Source: Mucilaginibacter sp. L196
Lineage (GTDB): Bacteria; Bacteroidota; Bacteroidia; Sphingobacteriales; Sphingobacteriaceae
Length of the DNA stretch: 64,000 bases
Assembly (NCBI RefSeq): GCF_009765905.1
Contig: NZ_LMUO01000009.1
Coordinates: 473,941 to 537,940, forward strand
Reading direction: 5' to 3'
Shown in pieces: positions 54,312 to 63,788 of this stretch; the first letter of the stretch is position 1, and each line of letters starts with the position of its first letter. The notes below the pieces were generated by a model. That model saw only the letters and a program-made list of their open reading frames with translations. It made no database searches and was not told where the DNA came from. The position numbers were made by a program, and so were the translations under genes.

Positions 54312-55502
54312 ATGTTTAATAATTTAGAACAAACCTTCCGTTGGTTTGGCCCGAATGACCCGGTAACCTTAGCCGCCATAAAACAAGCAGGCGCAACTGG
54401 TATTGTAAACGCCCTGCATCATATCCCTTGCGGCGAGGTATGGTGCGTAGATGAAATTAAACAACGTGATGCCATTATTAAAGCGGCAGGTTTTAACTGG
54501 TCGGTAGTGGAGAGTGTTAATATTCATGAAAGTATTAAAACAGCCGGTAGTTTAAGAGATCATTATATAGAAAACTATATAACCACCATTAACAACTTAG
54601 CCGCCGTAGGTATTAAGGTAATTTGCTACAATTTTATGCCCGTGCTCGACTGGACACGTACCAATCTTGATTTTCGGCTGCCAAATGATGCGTCTGCGTT
54701 GAGGTATGATGCACCGGCAGTAACAGCCTTTGATTTGTATATTTTGGAGCGTGAAGGAGCTTATGCTGATTTTAGTGAACAACAGCAACAAGCCGCGAAA
54801 GCTTTTCTGGATGGTATCAGCGCAGCAGAAAAAGAACTGTTAACTAATACCATAATGGCTGGTTTACCCGGTACCGATGAGGTGTTTACGATTAATGAAT
54901 TTAAAGAGCATCTTAAAAAATATCAAGATACCGATGCGAATAAACTAAAAGAAAACCTTGCTTACTTTTTAAAGGCGATCATCCCTCACGCAGAAAAAGC
55001 AGGCATAAAAATGTGTATCCACCCGGATGATCCGCCATTTCCGATACTGGGTTTGCCAAGGGTGGTTAGTACGGAAAAAGATTTGACCGATGTTGTCGCG
55101 TCTTGCCCATCGCCGAATAATGGTATCACTTTTTGTACAGGGTCGTTAGGCGCAAGGCCCGATAATGATTTGCCGGGTATAGTAAGCCGGTTGGGTGAGC
55201 ATATCCATTTTCTACATTTGCGAAATGTGCAAAGGGAAGCCGATGGCAGTTTTTACGAAGCTGATCATTTAGGTGGTAGCAATGATATGTACGCCATTAT
55301 GAAAAACGTGATTTTGGAACAACAAAAGCGGGTTGCAAGCGGTCGTGGAGATATTGCTATCCCGATGCGCCCGGATCACGGGCATAAGATATTAGATGAT
55401 TTTAGTTACGATACTTATCCGGGCTACTCAGTAGCGGGGCGATTAAAAGGCCTAGCCGAATTGAGGGGATTGGAGATGGGGATTAAAAGGAGTATTGTCT
55501 GA
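54312..55502 (+). CDS. uxuA: Mannonate dehydratase
   Basis: UxuA converts D-mannonate to 2-keto-3-deoxygluconate in glucuronate catabolism. The 396-residue protein has the family start LEQTFRWFGPNDPVTLAAIKQAGATGIV, HHIPCGEVW, WSVVESVNIHESIK, VICYNFMPVLDWTRT, MCIHPDDPPFPILGLPR with metal ligands, and the end MRPDHGHKILDDF. The length is normal. It would process glucuronate released from glucuronoxylan by the GH115-type enzyme at the right edge. The inverted repeat at 55528 follows. Confidence 0.96.
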   Translation: MFNNLEQTFRWFGPNDPVTLAAIKQAGATGIVNALHHIPCGEVWCVDEIKQRDAIIKAAGFNWSVVESVNIHESIKTAGSLRDHYIENYITTINNLAAVGIKVICYNFMPVLDWTRTNLDFRLPNDASALRYDAPAVTAFDLYILEREGAYADFSEQQQQAAKAFLDGISAAEKELLTNTIMAGLPGTDEVFTINEFKEHLKKYQDTDANKLKENLAYFLKAIIPHAEKAGIKMCIHPDDPPFPILGLPRVVSTEKDLTDVVASCPSPNNGITFCTGSLGARPDNDLPGIVSRLGEHIHFLHLRNVQREADGSFYEADHLGGSNDMYAIMKNVILEQQKRVASGRGDIAIPMRPDHGHKILDDFSYDTYPGYSVAGRLKGLAELRGLEMGIKRSIV

Positions 55503-55527
55503 GTTCTAAGAAAATGTTTAAAATAAG

Positions 55528-55637
55528 CGTCATTGCGAGGAACGAAGCAATCTCTACATAGGCAGGGCGATTAGAAGGGTTGAACCTGTAGAGCAACTCT
55601 GTAAAGTATAGAGATTGCTTTGTTCCTCGCAATGACG
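55528..55637. repeat. Long dispersed inverted repeat (CGTCATTGCGAGGAAC arms)
   Basis: The arms at 55528-55555 and 55610-55637 are complementary at 27 of 28 positions. The loop is 54 nt. The arm start CGTCATTGCGAGG is a word I associate with dispersed repeats in Sphingobacteriaceae, and a related sequence lies near 3599. It fills the space between the convergent uxuA and CE15 genes and could act as a transcription barrier. Confidence 0.8.
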
Positions 55638-55646
55638 ACAGTTGTA

Positions 55647-57005
55647 TCACTTAAAATACCTGCTTGCGAAATCAATAAAGAAAGGCCAGTTAGGTACATC
55701 GGTATGCCCGCTGCTGTGCTGGCGAAAAGCAAGATCGCCGTTGGTAAGCGAAGTTTCAACAGGTGGAAAATCGGTTGTGCCTAAATCTTTTTTACCCAAC
55801 AGTTTGTAAACTGGCCCTGCGGCAACGGCTGCCATAAACATTCCCCTGGCATCAACCCAGCCATCACCTTTCTGTCCTCCGCTAATGAATACCGGCCTTG
55901 GCGCGCAAAGCGCAATTAATTCGTGCGCATCAACCGGCATATCGTTCCAATGCAAAGGCCCTGCGTATTTTAGAAAATTGCCTGCCATCCAATGATATTC
56001 ACCTGCGCCTGCTACATTTTCTACTAACTCCCCGGCATTACGGCGCGACAGTTTAGCACCGCCTTCGCCCGAAGAACTTACATAAGCAATAGCAAATCGC
56101 TGATCATAAGCCATTGTAACCAAAGTCGCCTTGCCAAAGCGCGAATGCCCTTCAAGTCCTACTTCCTTTGCATTTACCGCCTTATCGCTTTCAAAATAAT
56201 CCAGGGCACGGCTGGCGCCCCATGCCCATGCTCTTAACGCGCCCCAATCATCCGGCTTGCGCGGCTGTCCCTTATTCATTAAGCCGATAATGCCTTTGGT
56301 TAATCCTGCTCCGTTATCGGCCTGCACACTGGTTGGATAAATAATGGCGCACCCCCATCCTTTAGCCAAAACCTGTTGTTGCCAGCTTGGCCCCGCAGGC
56401 ATAGCCGGTGCTTTTACATTAGGTTGCTTTGGAAAATGGAATCCCGGAGGAAATACAAAACCAAACTGCATAATTACGGGTACCGGGCCAGTGGCGTTAG
56501 TTGGTGTTGATAGCGTTAACTGTATATTAATCGTATCCAAAGGATAGGACGAATTATCTACATGCCCAACCAGTTTTTTAGTAATAACGGGGATATCACC
56601 AATTTTTTCATGGGTGATGCTAATCACCTCCCAGTTAACTTTAGGGGTGTTTGCGGGCATCCTGCCATATATCTCCCGGTCAAAATCTTCCACAATTTCA
56701 GGTCGGCGTTTGTTCCACCATTGTTTAGCGGTGTTTACCGGTTTGCCATTGTTCATAACCAGCGGGTTAGGAAGGTTGGGATATGGGTTTGCTTTAGCTT
56801 CATCATAATTGGCCGCATTTGGAGCCGTTGGATTGTTGCCGTCTGCACCCGGGCGTAGTGATTTAATATGCAATTGATCCATCATGTTTTGATGATCTTG
56901 CTCTGCTGTAAAGTTTACTGGCGGCGCATAAGTGGGGGTATTATTTTGACCAAAAACATTTGTAAAAGAAAACACTATCAGGAAAAATGAAATTAAGTTT
57001 TTCAT
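55647..57005 (-). CDS. Glucuronoyl esterase (CE15)
   Basis: CE15 enzymes cut ester links between lignin alcohols and 4-O-methyl-glucuronic acid on xylan. The 452-residue protein has a signal peptide ending at VFGQ (about residue 20). The serine hydrolase motif is GHSRFGKAT with Ser288. SSSGEGGAKLSR (310-321) has the conserved Glu314, and the catalytic His is in HSSGHTDVPNW (430 or 434). WDWGALRAWAWGASRALDY-type sequence precedes the nucleophile as in the family. It follows susC-susD on the same strand, 81 bp beyond susD, with a hairpin in the gap. Confidence 0.92.
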   Translation of the reverse strand: MKNLISFFLIVFSFTNVFGQNNTPTYAPPVNFTAEQDHQNMMDQLHIKSLRPGADGNNPTAPNAANYDEAKANPYPNLPNPLVMNNGKPVNTAKQWWNKRRPEIVEDFDREIYGRMPANTPKVNWEVISITHEKIGDIPVITKKLVGHVDNSSYPLDTINIQLTLSTPTNATGPVPVIMQFGFVFPPGFHFPKQPNVKAPAMPAGPSWQQQVLAKGWGCAIIYPTSVQADNGAGLTKGIIGLMNKGQPRKPDDWGALRAWAWGASRALDYFESDKAVNAKEVGLEGHSRFGKATLVTMAYDQRFAIAYVSSSGEGGAKLSRRNAGELVENVAGAGEYHWMAGNFLKYAGPLHWNDMPVDAHELIALCAPRPVFISGGQKGDGWVDARGMFMAAVAAGPVYKLLGKKDLGTTDFPPVETSLTNGDLAFRQHSSGHTDVPNWPFFIDFASRYFK

Positions 57006-57028
57006 ACTGTTTTAAATTAATCAAAATA

Positions 57029-57056
57029 GCAAAGGGCCGCTATTACGACCCTTTGC
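57029..57056 (-). terminator. Possible attenuator hairpin between susD and CE15
   Basis: GCAAAGGG (57029-57036) pairs with CCCTTTGC (57049-57056). On the minus strand the hairpin is followed only by ATTTTG, a weak T-run, so read-through into the CE15 gene is likely. It may reduce downstream expression or mark an RNA-processing site. Confidence 0.5.
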
Positions 57057-57086
57057 CAAAGTAAAACAATTACTGGTTAACCATTA

Positions 57087-58865
57087 TTAATAACCCGGGT
57101 TTTGCGGGAATTTTGGCCCTGTTGTTACCAAATCAATTTCTGTTTGTGGTATAGGCCTCAAATCTTCAAAAGATTGGATATTTGGTCCACCCTCAGCATT
57201 ATATTTCTGTGTTCTGCTTACTATTGTTTGTGTACGCACCAAATCATACCAGCGCTGGCACTCGCCATAAAATTCTCTGCTGCGCTCGTCTAATATAAAG
57301 TCAAGCGTAACTTGTGCCGGGGTTATCTGCATGGCGGCTACAGCAGCTGTGTTTTGCGTCGGTGTGTTGGTCGAGCGATAAGCAGCTCTGCTCCTAATCA
57401 CGTTAATCATGGCAGCAGCTGTTGTTAAGTCACCAGTTTTAAATGCTGCTTCTGCGGCAACCATATAAACATCCGCATATCTGAACAATATAAATGGCCT
57501 GGTCGATGGATCATTAACACCAGTTCTGTTAGGATCATCATATTTTTTCATAGATGGGAAAAATACAGTGGTATACGGGTTTGGCGCGTTATCTTCAGGT
57601 GGCGTTAATATTATGCCTTTAAAGGTAGCCCTTTTAGTGGCTCCAGGATCATAAGGAGGCATCCAGATTGCTGTGTCAGCACCAACGGTAAGTGTTCCTC
57701 TTGGAGTGGTTACACCTGCAGTGTTAGCGATCCATGTAGTTTGAAACGTTTTATAATAACGTGAATCATTTACCTTCTCAGCAAAAGCCTGTTCAATTAC
57801 ATAAGCAGGGTTTGGCCTGATACGGATGAAAGGGCGCCCGTTTGCAATGTCCCTCGTCATTACGCTTGATCCCCCGGATGCAGGATAATTGGCATTCACT
57901 GTAGGGTAGTTGGGCCTGAATAGGTTGCTGGTGATGTTATACGATCCACCTGCACCACCTGCAACATAGTTACCATATTTGGTGCTATTGCTTTCATCAA
58001 CTACAAAAAGTGTTTCCTGTCCATATTCATTGCCCGGTGCGTTAGCTGATGCAAAATCGGGCCATAAACCCAGCTTGTAAGCAGATGCATTACTAATTAA
58101 GGCTTGAGCAGTACTAAGTGCCATGGCAAAATCAGTAGGCTGGGCAGCAGTTGACCATCCCCGTGTTAAATAAACTTTTGCCAGCAGGTATTGTGCAGTT
58201 GCTTTGGTAGCTGCTTTCCCTGCAAATGGAGAAGCTGCACCGGTTGATGATATGGTTTCGCCGGGTATAGTTTGTAATTCAGTTGATGCCTGTGTTAAAT
58301 CGGTGATGATCTGTGTATATACATCTGCGATTGCGGCGCGGGAATCAGACGTTGTTGGCGTGGTGATAAATGCAGTATGCAAAGGTACCGGCCCAAAGGT
58401 TTGAACGAGGTAGAAGTAATACAAGGCGCGTAAAAACTTGGCCTGGGCCAGGTACTCTGTGCGGGTTGCTGCATCCGGGAAAGCAGACGGCCCATACTGT
58501 AATACACCGTTTAATGTATTAATATCCTGGTAGGCAACACCAAAAATAGACACCGCGTTATACGCGGTTATGTTGCCAACTAAATTGGTATAGGTGAAAA
58601 ATGGTACAGTAGATGACGTTGCGCTACCACCGGCAAGATATTCATCGGTACCGGCAAGCGTAATGTTGGTAAAACCTTCGGTTCCCCATAAATTACGCAT
58701 ATCACCGTATACACCAATTATTTCTCCCAAAACACCACCCGGAGTTGTGGAAAATTGCGGGGTTATATTTGCCCTGGGATTTTCAACCAGTAGCTTTTTA
58801 CAACTTACAGCACTAATTGATATAAGTGATATAGTTAAAATCGATATTTTCTTAAATAGTTTCAT
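57087..58865 (-). CDS. SusD/RagB-family glycan-binding lipoprotein
   Basis: The 592-residue protein has a lipoprotein signal (SAVSCKK, Cys22). SusD features are the N-terminal LVENPRANITPQFS, helical repeats in FLRALYYFYLVQTFGPVPL and AKATAQYLLAKVYLTRGW, and the C-terminal PFILFRYADVYMVAAEAAF, LDFILDERSREFYGECQRWYDLVR and LRPIPQTEIDL. SusD proteins cap the SusC channel and bind the oligosaccharide. It begins 18 bp after the susC stop, making a standard pair. Xylan oligosaccharides are the likely ligand from context. Confidence 0.95.
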   Translation of the reverse strand: MKLFKKISILTISLISISAVSCKKLLVENPRANITPQFSTTPGGVLGEIIGVYGDMRNLWGTEGFTNITLAGTDEYLAGGSATSSTVPFFTYTNLVGNITAYNAVSIFGVAYQDINTLNGVLQYGPSAFPDAATRTEYLAQAKFLRALYYFYLVQTFGPVPLHTAFITTPTTSDSRAAIADVYTQIITDLTQASTELQTIPGETISSTGAASPFAGKAATKATAQYLLAKVYLTRGWSTAAQPTDFAMALSTAQALISNASAYKLGLWPDFASANAPGNEYGQETLFVVDESNSTKYGNYVAGGAGGSYNITSNLFRPNYPTVNANYPASGGSSVMTRDIANGRPFIRIRPNPAYVIEQAFAEKVNDSRYYKTFQTTWIANTAGVTTPRGTLTVGADTAIWMPPYDPGATKRATFKGIILTPPEDNAPNPYTTVFFPSMKKYDDPNRTGVNDPSTRPFILFRYADVYMVAAEAAFKTGDLTTAAAMINVIRSRAAYRSTNTPTQNTAAVAAMQITPAQVTLDFILDERSREFYGECQRWYDLVRTQTIVSRTQKYNAEGGPNIQSFEDLRPIPQTEIDLVTTGPKFPQNPGY

Positions 58866-58883
58866 GTCAATTTCTTTAAAAAT

Positions 58884-61800
58884 TTAAAACTTTACGTTTA
58901 CGCCCAACAGGAATGCACGGGTTAGCGGGTCATTTAAACCAACAGTAACGGCCCGGCCAAGTGCGTTAGAAGAATAACCGGATGCACCTGTAAGTGTGCC
59001 ACCGTAACCGTTTCCTTCCGGATCAATACCTAAACCACTCTTTGTAAGCGGAGACCAGATAATAAATGGATTAGAGCAGGTTGCAAATACCCTTATAGAA
59101 GAGATCCCTGAGTTCTTAAGCGCATTGGAAGGAATGGTATAACCTAAGTTGATGCTACGCATTTTGATGAATGAACCATCGCGATATTGAAGTGTTGACG
59201 CATAAGGGAACGTGCCGCTTGCATCCGGACGAGGGAATGCATTGGTTGGGTTGGTTGGTGTCCAGTAATCAACCTTAATTTGGTTAACACGGCCGGTGTT
59301 GAAAAACGGATAACCTGATGCGCCGCTATCGCTGCCTAAATAAGGTACTGCTACCATTTGACCTATGCGTGCGAATGCTACAAATGTAACATCAATACCC
59401 ATGTAGGAGAAACGGTTAGTTATGCCACTTTCAAATTTTGGTTGATAGGTTCCTATTATCTGCCTGTCACTTGCATTTATTACACCATCATGGTTTACAT
59501 CCTCAACTTCAATCTGACCCGGTTTTTCGCCATACTTTGCTGCCTCTGTGGCTTGGCTTGTTTGCCAGATGCCTATTTTTTTATAATCGTAAATAACGTC
59601 AAATGGTTGCCCAACAAACCATCCATTCAAAGGGTCTTGCTGTAAACCATTGTGTAAAGCAACAATCGCATCACGATAAAAACTGATGTTAAAATCAGTA
59701 TTCCAGGTAAAGCCGCTTGCTGTTTTAACGTTAATGCTGCTTAAGCTTATTTCTAAACCTGTTCCTTTGGTTTTACCCGCATTAATTAAGGTTGACCCGG
59801 CCCCGTTACTTGGCGGTAAGCTGATGGTTTGTAAAATGTTGTTAGTTCTTTGATCATACACATCAATACTACCGCTTATCCGGTTGTGCAGGAGCCCGAA
59901 ATCTAAACCAAGGTTGTAGTTTTGTGTCGTTTCAAATTTTAAATTATCAGGTAAGCTGGTAACCAGATAGCCATTATAACCAGTCGGGCCAAAATTGTAG
60001 GCATTATTGGTTAATGTACCCAAAGTTGAGTAAGGGGCTACCGATTGGTTAGAAGTTACGCCATAACCTGCTCTTAACTTTAAGTTTGATACCCATGAAA
60101 CATCTTTCAGGAATTCCTCTCTGTCAGCATTCCAGCCAAAAGCGAAAGCCGGGTAGGTTAAATATTGGTGACCTGCAGAAAGTACAGATGAGCCATCGCG
60201 CCTAACAGTGGCTGTTAACAGGTATTTATCATCAAATGAATAATTTGCACGGGCCATATAAGAGATCAACCCTTTTTCGGAATATGTTCCGTTGGTTGCG
60301 CTTACTGAATTCGCAAGGCCAAGGTTATAGCTTTGGATATAATCTGCAGGTAAACCAACACCATTAAAAGTCGATCCATCGTTATGATCTTTCTCAATAC
60401 TGTATAAGCCTGTTAATGTTAAATGGTTTTTACCATAAGTCTTATCATAGGTCAATAAGTTTTCAACCAAGTAGGTATAATTCTGTGAATTAGCTACTTG
60501 TTCGCTTGTTTGCGAAGTAGCAGTCGCGGTATTATAAAAATTACTTACGGGGGTATATTGATTTCCCTGTGTTTGGCCGTATGTTAAACCAACGTTAGCG
60601 CGGTATTTTAAACCATTAAGGATGTTAACTTCGCCATAAAGACTATTAAAGGTATTCAACCTTCTGCTCAAATCCTGTATGGCGGGGTTACGTATAGTTA
60701 AAGGGTTAACTTTGGCTTGATCAATTGATCCGGTTAGAGGCAATAAGTTTATAGATCCATCTGCATTGTATGGTGAAGTAAGCGGGCTAAGGCTGATAGT
60801 GTTATACAAAGGATATAAATCTCCGCCATTAGTGGTAGTTACGTTCTCAAGGCTATTTAATCCCACTCTTAAACGACTATTTATTTTGTGGTCGATGGTG
60901 GTTCGTAAGGTATATCTTTCAAAGTCCTGACCATAAACCGTACCCTGATCCTTGTGGTAACCGGCACTTATGCCATATTGTGTATCTTCCGATCCTCCGG
61001 AAATTCCCAATAATTGGTCGGTTGTATATCCAGGCCTAAAGATAAGGTTTTGCCAGTTGGTATTTGTTCCGTTAGCAAGTCCTGCCAGCTCGGCGGTGGT
61101 AGGTGCATAAGCAGATGTATTTGGATTAACTGTATTACCAGCGGATGCCTCTGCTTTAAACGCAGCATATTCTGTGCCATTGAATACAGGATATTCGCTG
61201 GTAATGTGGCTGATACCATAAGTAGCGTTATACGTAGTTACCGCTTTTCCTGCTTTTCCTCTTTTGGTGGTGATTAAAATTACACCTCCCGATGCTCTTG
61301 ATCCGTAGATCGCGGTTGCCGATGCATCCTTTAAAACATCAAGACTGGCAATGTCATCCGGGTTTAAATCGTTAATAGAGCCGCCAACAAATGGCACACC
61401 ATCCAAAATGATTAAAGGTTGATTTTGAGAATCATTTTGTGATTGTGATGCACCTAATGAACGGTTACCTCTAATCCTGATCTGATTGCTGGCGCCCGGT
61501 TGGGTGCTGTTACTCACAATATCAACACCGGCCATGCGGCCCTTTAATTGGTCAACAACGTTATCAGACGGTACCACCGCTAAGGATTCTTCGCTAATGG
61601 TTGAAATTGCACCGGTAACATCCCGCTTGCGTTGCGTGCCGTAGCCCACTACCACAACTTCGTTTAAGTTATTGTTATTTACCGTAAGTGCGATTCTAAT
61701 GTTGATGCTTTTTGCAGTTACATGCACTTCTTGTTTGTTGTATCCAACAAAAGATATAACAATTGTATTTTCGTTTTCAGGCACATTTATACTGAATTTG

Positions 61801-61994
61801 CCCTTTATATCGGTTGATGTAGCACCCTCATGCGACTTTAATTTTACGGTCGCGCCAGGAATCGGTTCGCCTTTTTCATCAAGCACTCTACCGGTAACGG
61901 TTGAGCTTTGCGCGAAAGCCGATACGGAAAGTATGCTTATGCTCAATAGTAAAAGCATGGTTTTCCAATATTTAATAGGTTTAAGTATTTCCAT
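58884..61994 (-). CDS. SusC/RagA-family TonB-dependent transporter
   Basis: The 1036-residue protein has a signal peptide (to about 28), an N-terminal carboxypeptidase-regulatory-like domain (TVTGRVLDEKGEPIPGATV, about 33-110), the SusC box region VVVGYGTQRKRDVTGAIS (about 114-131), the plug (QIRIRGNRSLG, PLIILDGVPFVGG, LKDASATAIYGSRASGGV), and a large beta-barrel ending in AFLLGVNVKF. It pulls glycans across the outer membrane using TonB. It lies upstream of susD, with a LacI-type operator 314 bp before its start. Substrate assignment to glucuronoxylan is from context. Confidence 0.96.
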   Translation of the reverse strand: MEILKPIKYWKTMLLLLSISILSVSAFAQSSTVTGRVLDEKGEPIPGATVKLKSHEGATSTDIKGKFSINVPENENTIVISFVGYNKQEVHVTAKSINIRIALTVNNNNLNEVVVVGYGTQRKRDVTGAISTISEESLAVVPSDNVVDQLKGRMAGVDIVSNSTQPGASNQIRIRGNRSLGASQSQNDSQNQPLIILDGVPFVGGSINDLNPDDIASLDVLKDASATAIYGSRASGGVILITTKRGKAGKAVTTYNATYGISHITSEYPVFNGTEYAAFKAEASAGNTVNPNTSAYAPTTAELAGLANGTNTNWQNLIFRPGYTTDQLLGISGGSEDTQYGISAGYHKDQGTVYGQDFERYTLRTTIDHKINSRLRVGLNSLENVTTTNGGDLYPLYNTISLSPLTSPYNADGSINLLPLTGSIDQAKVNPLTIRNPAIQDLSRRLNTFNSLYGEVNILNGLKYRANVGLTYGQTQGNQYTPVSNFYNTATATSQTSEQVANSQNYTYLVENLLTYDKTYGKNHLTLTGLYSIEKDHNDGSTFNGVGLPADYIQSYNLGLANSVSATNGTYSEKGLISYMARANYSFDDKYLLTATVRRDGSSVLSAGHQYLTYPAFAFGWNADREEFLKDVSWVSNLKLRAGYGVTSNQSVAPYSTLGTLTNNAYNFGPTGYNGYLVTSLPDNLKFETTQNYNLGLDFGLLHNRISGSIDVYDQRTNNILQTISLPPSNGAGSTLINAGKTKGTGLEISLSSINVKTASGFTWNTDFNISFYRDAIVALHNGLQQDPLNGWFVGQPFDVIYDYKKIGIWQTSQATEAAKYGEKPGQIEVEDVNHDGVINASDRQIIGTYQPKFESGITNRFSYMGIDVTFVAFARIGQMVAVPYLGSDSGASGYPFFNTGRVNQIKVDYWTPTNPTNAFPRPDASGTFPYASTLQYRDGSFIKMRSINLGYTIPSNALKNSGISSIRVFATCSNPFIIWSPLTKSGLGIDPEGNGYGGTLTGASGYSSNALGRAVTVGLNDPLTRAFLLGVNVKF

Positions 61995-62307
61995 AATTTA
62001 ATTAATTGGTGTAATGGTTTGTTTAATTGATGTTATTGCAATGGTTAGCTTATGCTAGTTTGATAAGCTATTTTGGCCCGATAGAAATACAGGCAGGTAG
62101 TTAAGTTGAATTTTCATCATGATTTTTCATTTAAGTTTGATTGGTTTTATGGGTTATAAATTGATTGTAAGTTTTTTGCACTCAAAAAAAATCGTCCGAA
62201 AGTATTGGCAAGCACCAGTACGGCCAGGTAATTAATTTATTGGGCAGTTTATTGAAGTTATAATTGGTTATTAACTTGGAATAAAAGTAGAAACAAAAAA
62301 TTAAAAA

Positions 62308-62321
62308 TGCAATCGATTGCA
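62308..62321. promoter_or_regulatory. LacI-type operator TGCAATCGATTGCA upstream of susC
   Basis: This is an exact copy of the 14-bp palindrome at 44307. It lies in the shared control region of susC (minus) and GH10 (plus), 314 bp before the susC start. Confidence 0.75.
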
Positions 62322-62604
62322 ATGATTTTTTACTTTTTTCCAAAAAAACATTTTAACCTATTTAGTGGTTTACATATTTTTTATTTATAGCAATGTTTTG
62401 ATGTCTTATTTTTTAAAAAAGTGTACAAATGTTTGATAATATTGTATTTATAGCTATTGGTGGAATAGCTACATTTTTATAAAATATAAATAATTTGTAG
62501 ATAGTTTGAGCAAATATTAGCGATTTTGTTGATCTGGTAGAATAGTAAAATCACTGCTACATATCAATTTAATCAAAATATTTCAAAAAATATTCTCATA
62601 TATT

Positions 62605-62618
62605 TGTAATCGATTGCT
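62605..62618. promoter_or_regulatory. LacI-type operator TGTAATCGATTGCT upstream of GH10
   Basis: It differs from the palindrome at two positions and is 68 bp before the GH10 ATG at 62687, similar to the spacing at the esterase (75 bp) and xylB (92 bp). Confidence 0.65.
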
Positions 62619-62686
62619 GAAATCGCGTTGTTCGATTTTAGCTGCCATTATAACACCGCTTGTTGTCAATTTATTTAAGCATTAAT

Positions 62687-63775
62687 ATGTTAAAGAAACA
62701 ATTATGTTTTCTTTTAATACTGCAGTTATGCAGTGTGATCCAGCTAAAGGCGCAATCAAAGTCGGCCCAGGGCTTGAAAGATTATTATAAAAACTATTTC
62801 CCTATTGGTGTAGCGGTTTCGGCGCATGATATTAAGGATACCGCGGAAGCTAACCTTATATTACATGAGTTTAATAGCCTTACACCTGAAAATGCCATGA
62901 AGATGGGGCCTATACATCCTGAAGAAAACAGGTATTACTGGAAAGATGCCGATGCCATTGTGGCGTTTGCACAGACAAACGGTTTACGGGTAAGGGGGCA
63001 TAACCTTTGCTGGCATGAACAAACACCGCCCTGGTTATTTAAAGGCACAGACGGTAAACTGGTTACTAAAGATGTTTTGTTGAAAAGATTGAAAGATCAT
63101 ATTACTACAGTAGTTAATAGGTATAAAGGAAAAATATATGCCTGGGATGTAGTAAACGAAGCCATTGACGATGACAGTACCAAGTTTTTACGTAACTCGT
63201 TATGGTACCAGATATGCGGGGAGGATTTTATTGCCAAGGCATTTGAATACGCGCACGAGGCCGACCCTAAAGCTGTTTTATTTTACAACGACTATAACAC
63301 CGAGCGAACGGAAAAGCGGGAGCGTGTTTATCGTTTATTGAAAAAACTGGTTGATGCCGGGGTGCCTATAAACGGGGTGGGCATCCAGGCGCATTGGTCA
63401 ATAGATGAACCATCGCAACAGGATCTGATCGCTACGATAAAGAAATTTTCATCATTGGGTTTAAAGGTGCAAGTTACCGAACTGGATATATCTATCTACC
63501 CATGGGAAAAAAACAAAAGAGCTTTAAGGCCGGGAGAGAAAGATGCATATACACCTGAACTGGAGAAAAAGCAAGATGAAAGATACGCGGAGGTATTTAA
63601 AATTTTCAGAGAGTATAAAAATGTAATATCGGGTGTTACTTTTTGGAATATATCCGACAAACGTACATGGCTTGATGATTACCCGGTTGCGGGCCGCAAA
63701 AACTATCCGTTATTATTCGATCAGCAACTACAGCGTAAGAAAGCTTATTGGAGTGTTGTCGACTTTAAACAATAA
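62687..63775 (+). CDS. Endo-1,4-beta-xylanase (GH10)
   Basis: The ATG at 62687 starts a typical signal peptide (LKKQLCFLLILQLCS... to about 23); an in-frame TTG at 62660 adds only extra residues. The 362-residue protein is a single GH10 barrel: HDIKDTAEANLILHEFNSLTPENAMK, GHNLCWHEQTPPW, the acid/base Glu158 in AWDVVNEAID, and the nucleophile Glu265 in VQVTELDISIY, plus GVTFWNISDKRTWL at the end. No carbohydrate-binding module is attached. It cuts xylan backbone to oligosaccharides for the SusC/SusD pair. The next gene starts 13 bp later on the same strand. Confidence 0.96.
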   Translation: MLKKQLCFLLILQLCSVIQLKAQSKSAQGLKDYYKNYFPIGVAVSAHDIKDTAEANLILHEFNSLTPENAMKMGPIHPEENRYYWKDADAIVAFAQTNGLRVRGHNLCWHEQTPPWLFKGTDGKLVTKDVLLKRLKDHITTVVNRYKGKIYAWDVVNEAIDDDSTKFLRNSLWYQICGEDFIAKAFEYAHEADPKAVLFYNDYNTERTEKRERVYRLLKKLVDAGVPINGVGIQAHWSIDEPSQQDLIATIKKFSSLGLKVQVTELDISIYPWEKNKRALRPGEKDAYTPELEKKQDERYAEVFKIFREYKNVISGVTFWNISDKRTWLDDYPVAGRKNYPLLFDQQLQRKKAYWSVVDFKQ

Positions 63776-63788
63776 TATACAACTATAT

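Larger units (their letters stand above)
61995..62686. other. Divergent control region of susC and GH10
   Basis: The 692-bp AT-rich gap has no gene on either strand. It holds two LacI-type operators (62308-62321, 62605-62618), one nearer each gene. No clear TAnnTTTG box is seen. The susC leader side (62000-62300) is long and unexplained and might hold a mRNA leader structure. Confidence 0.6.
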
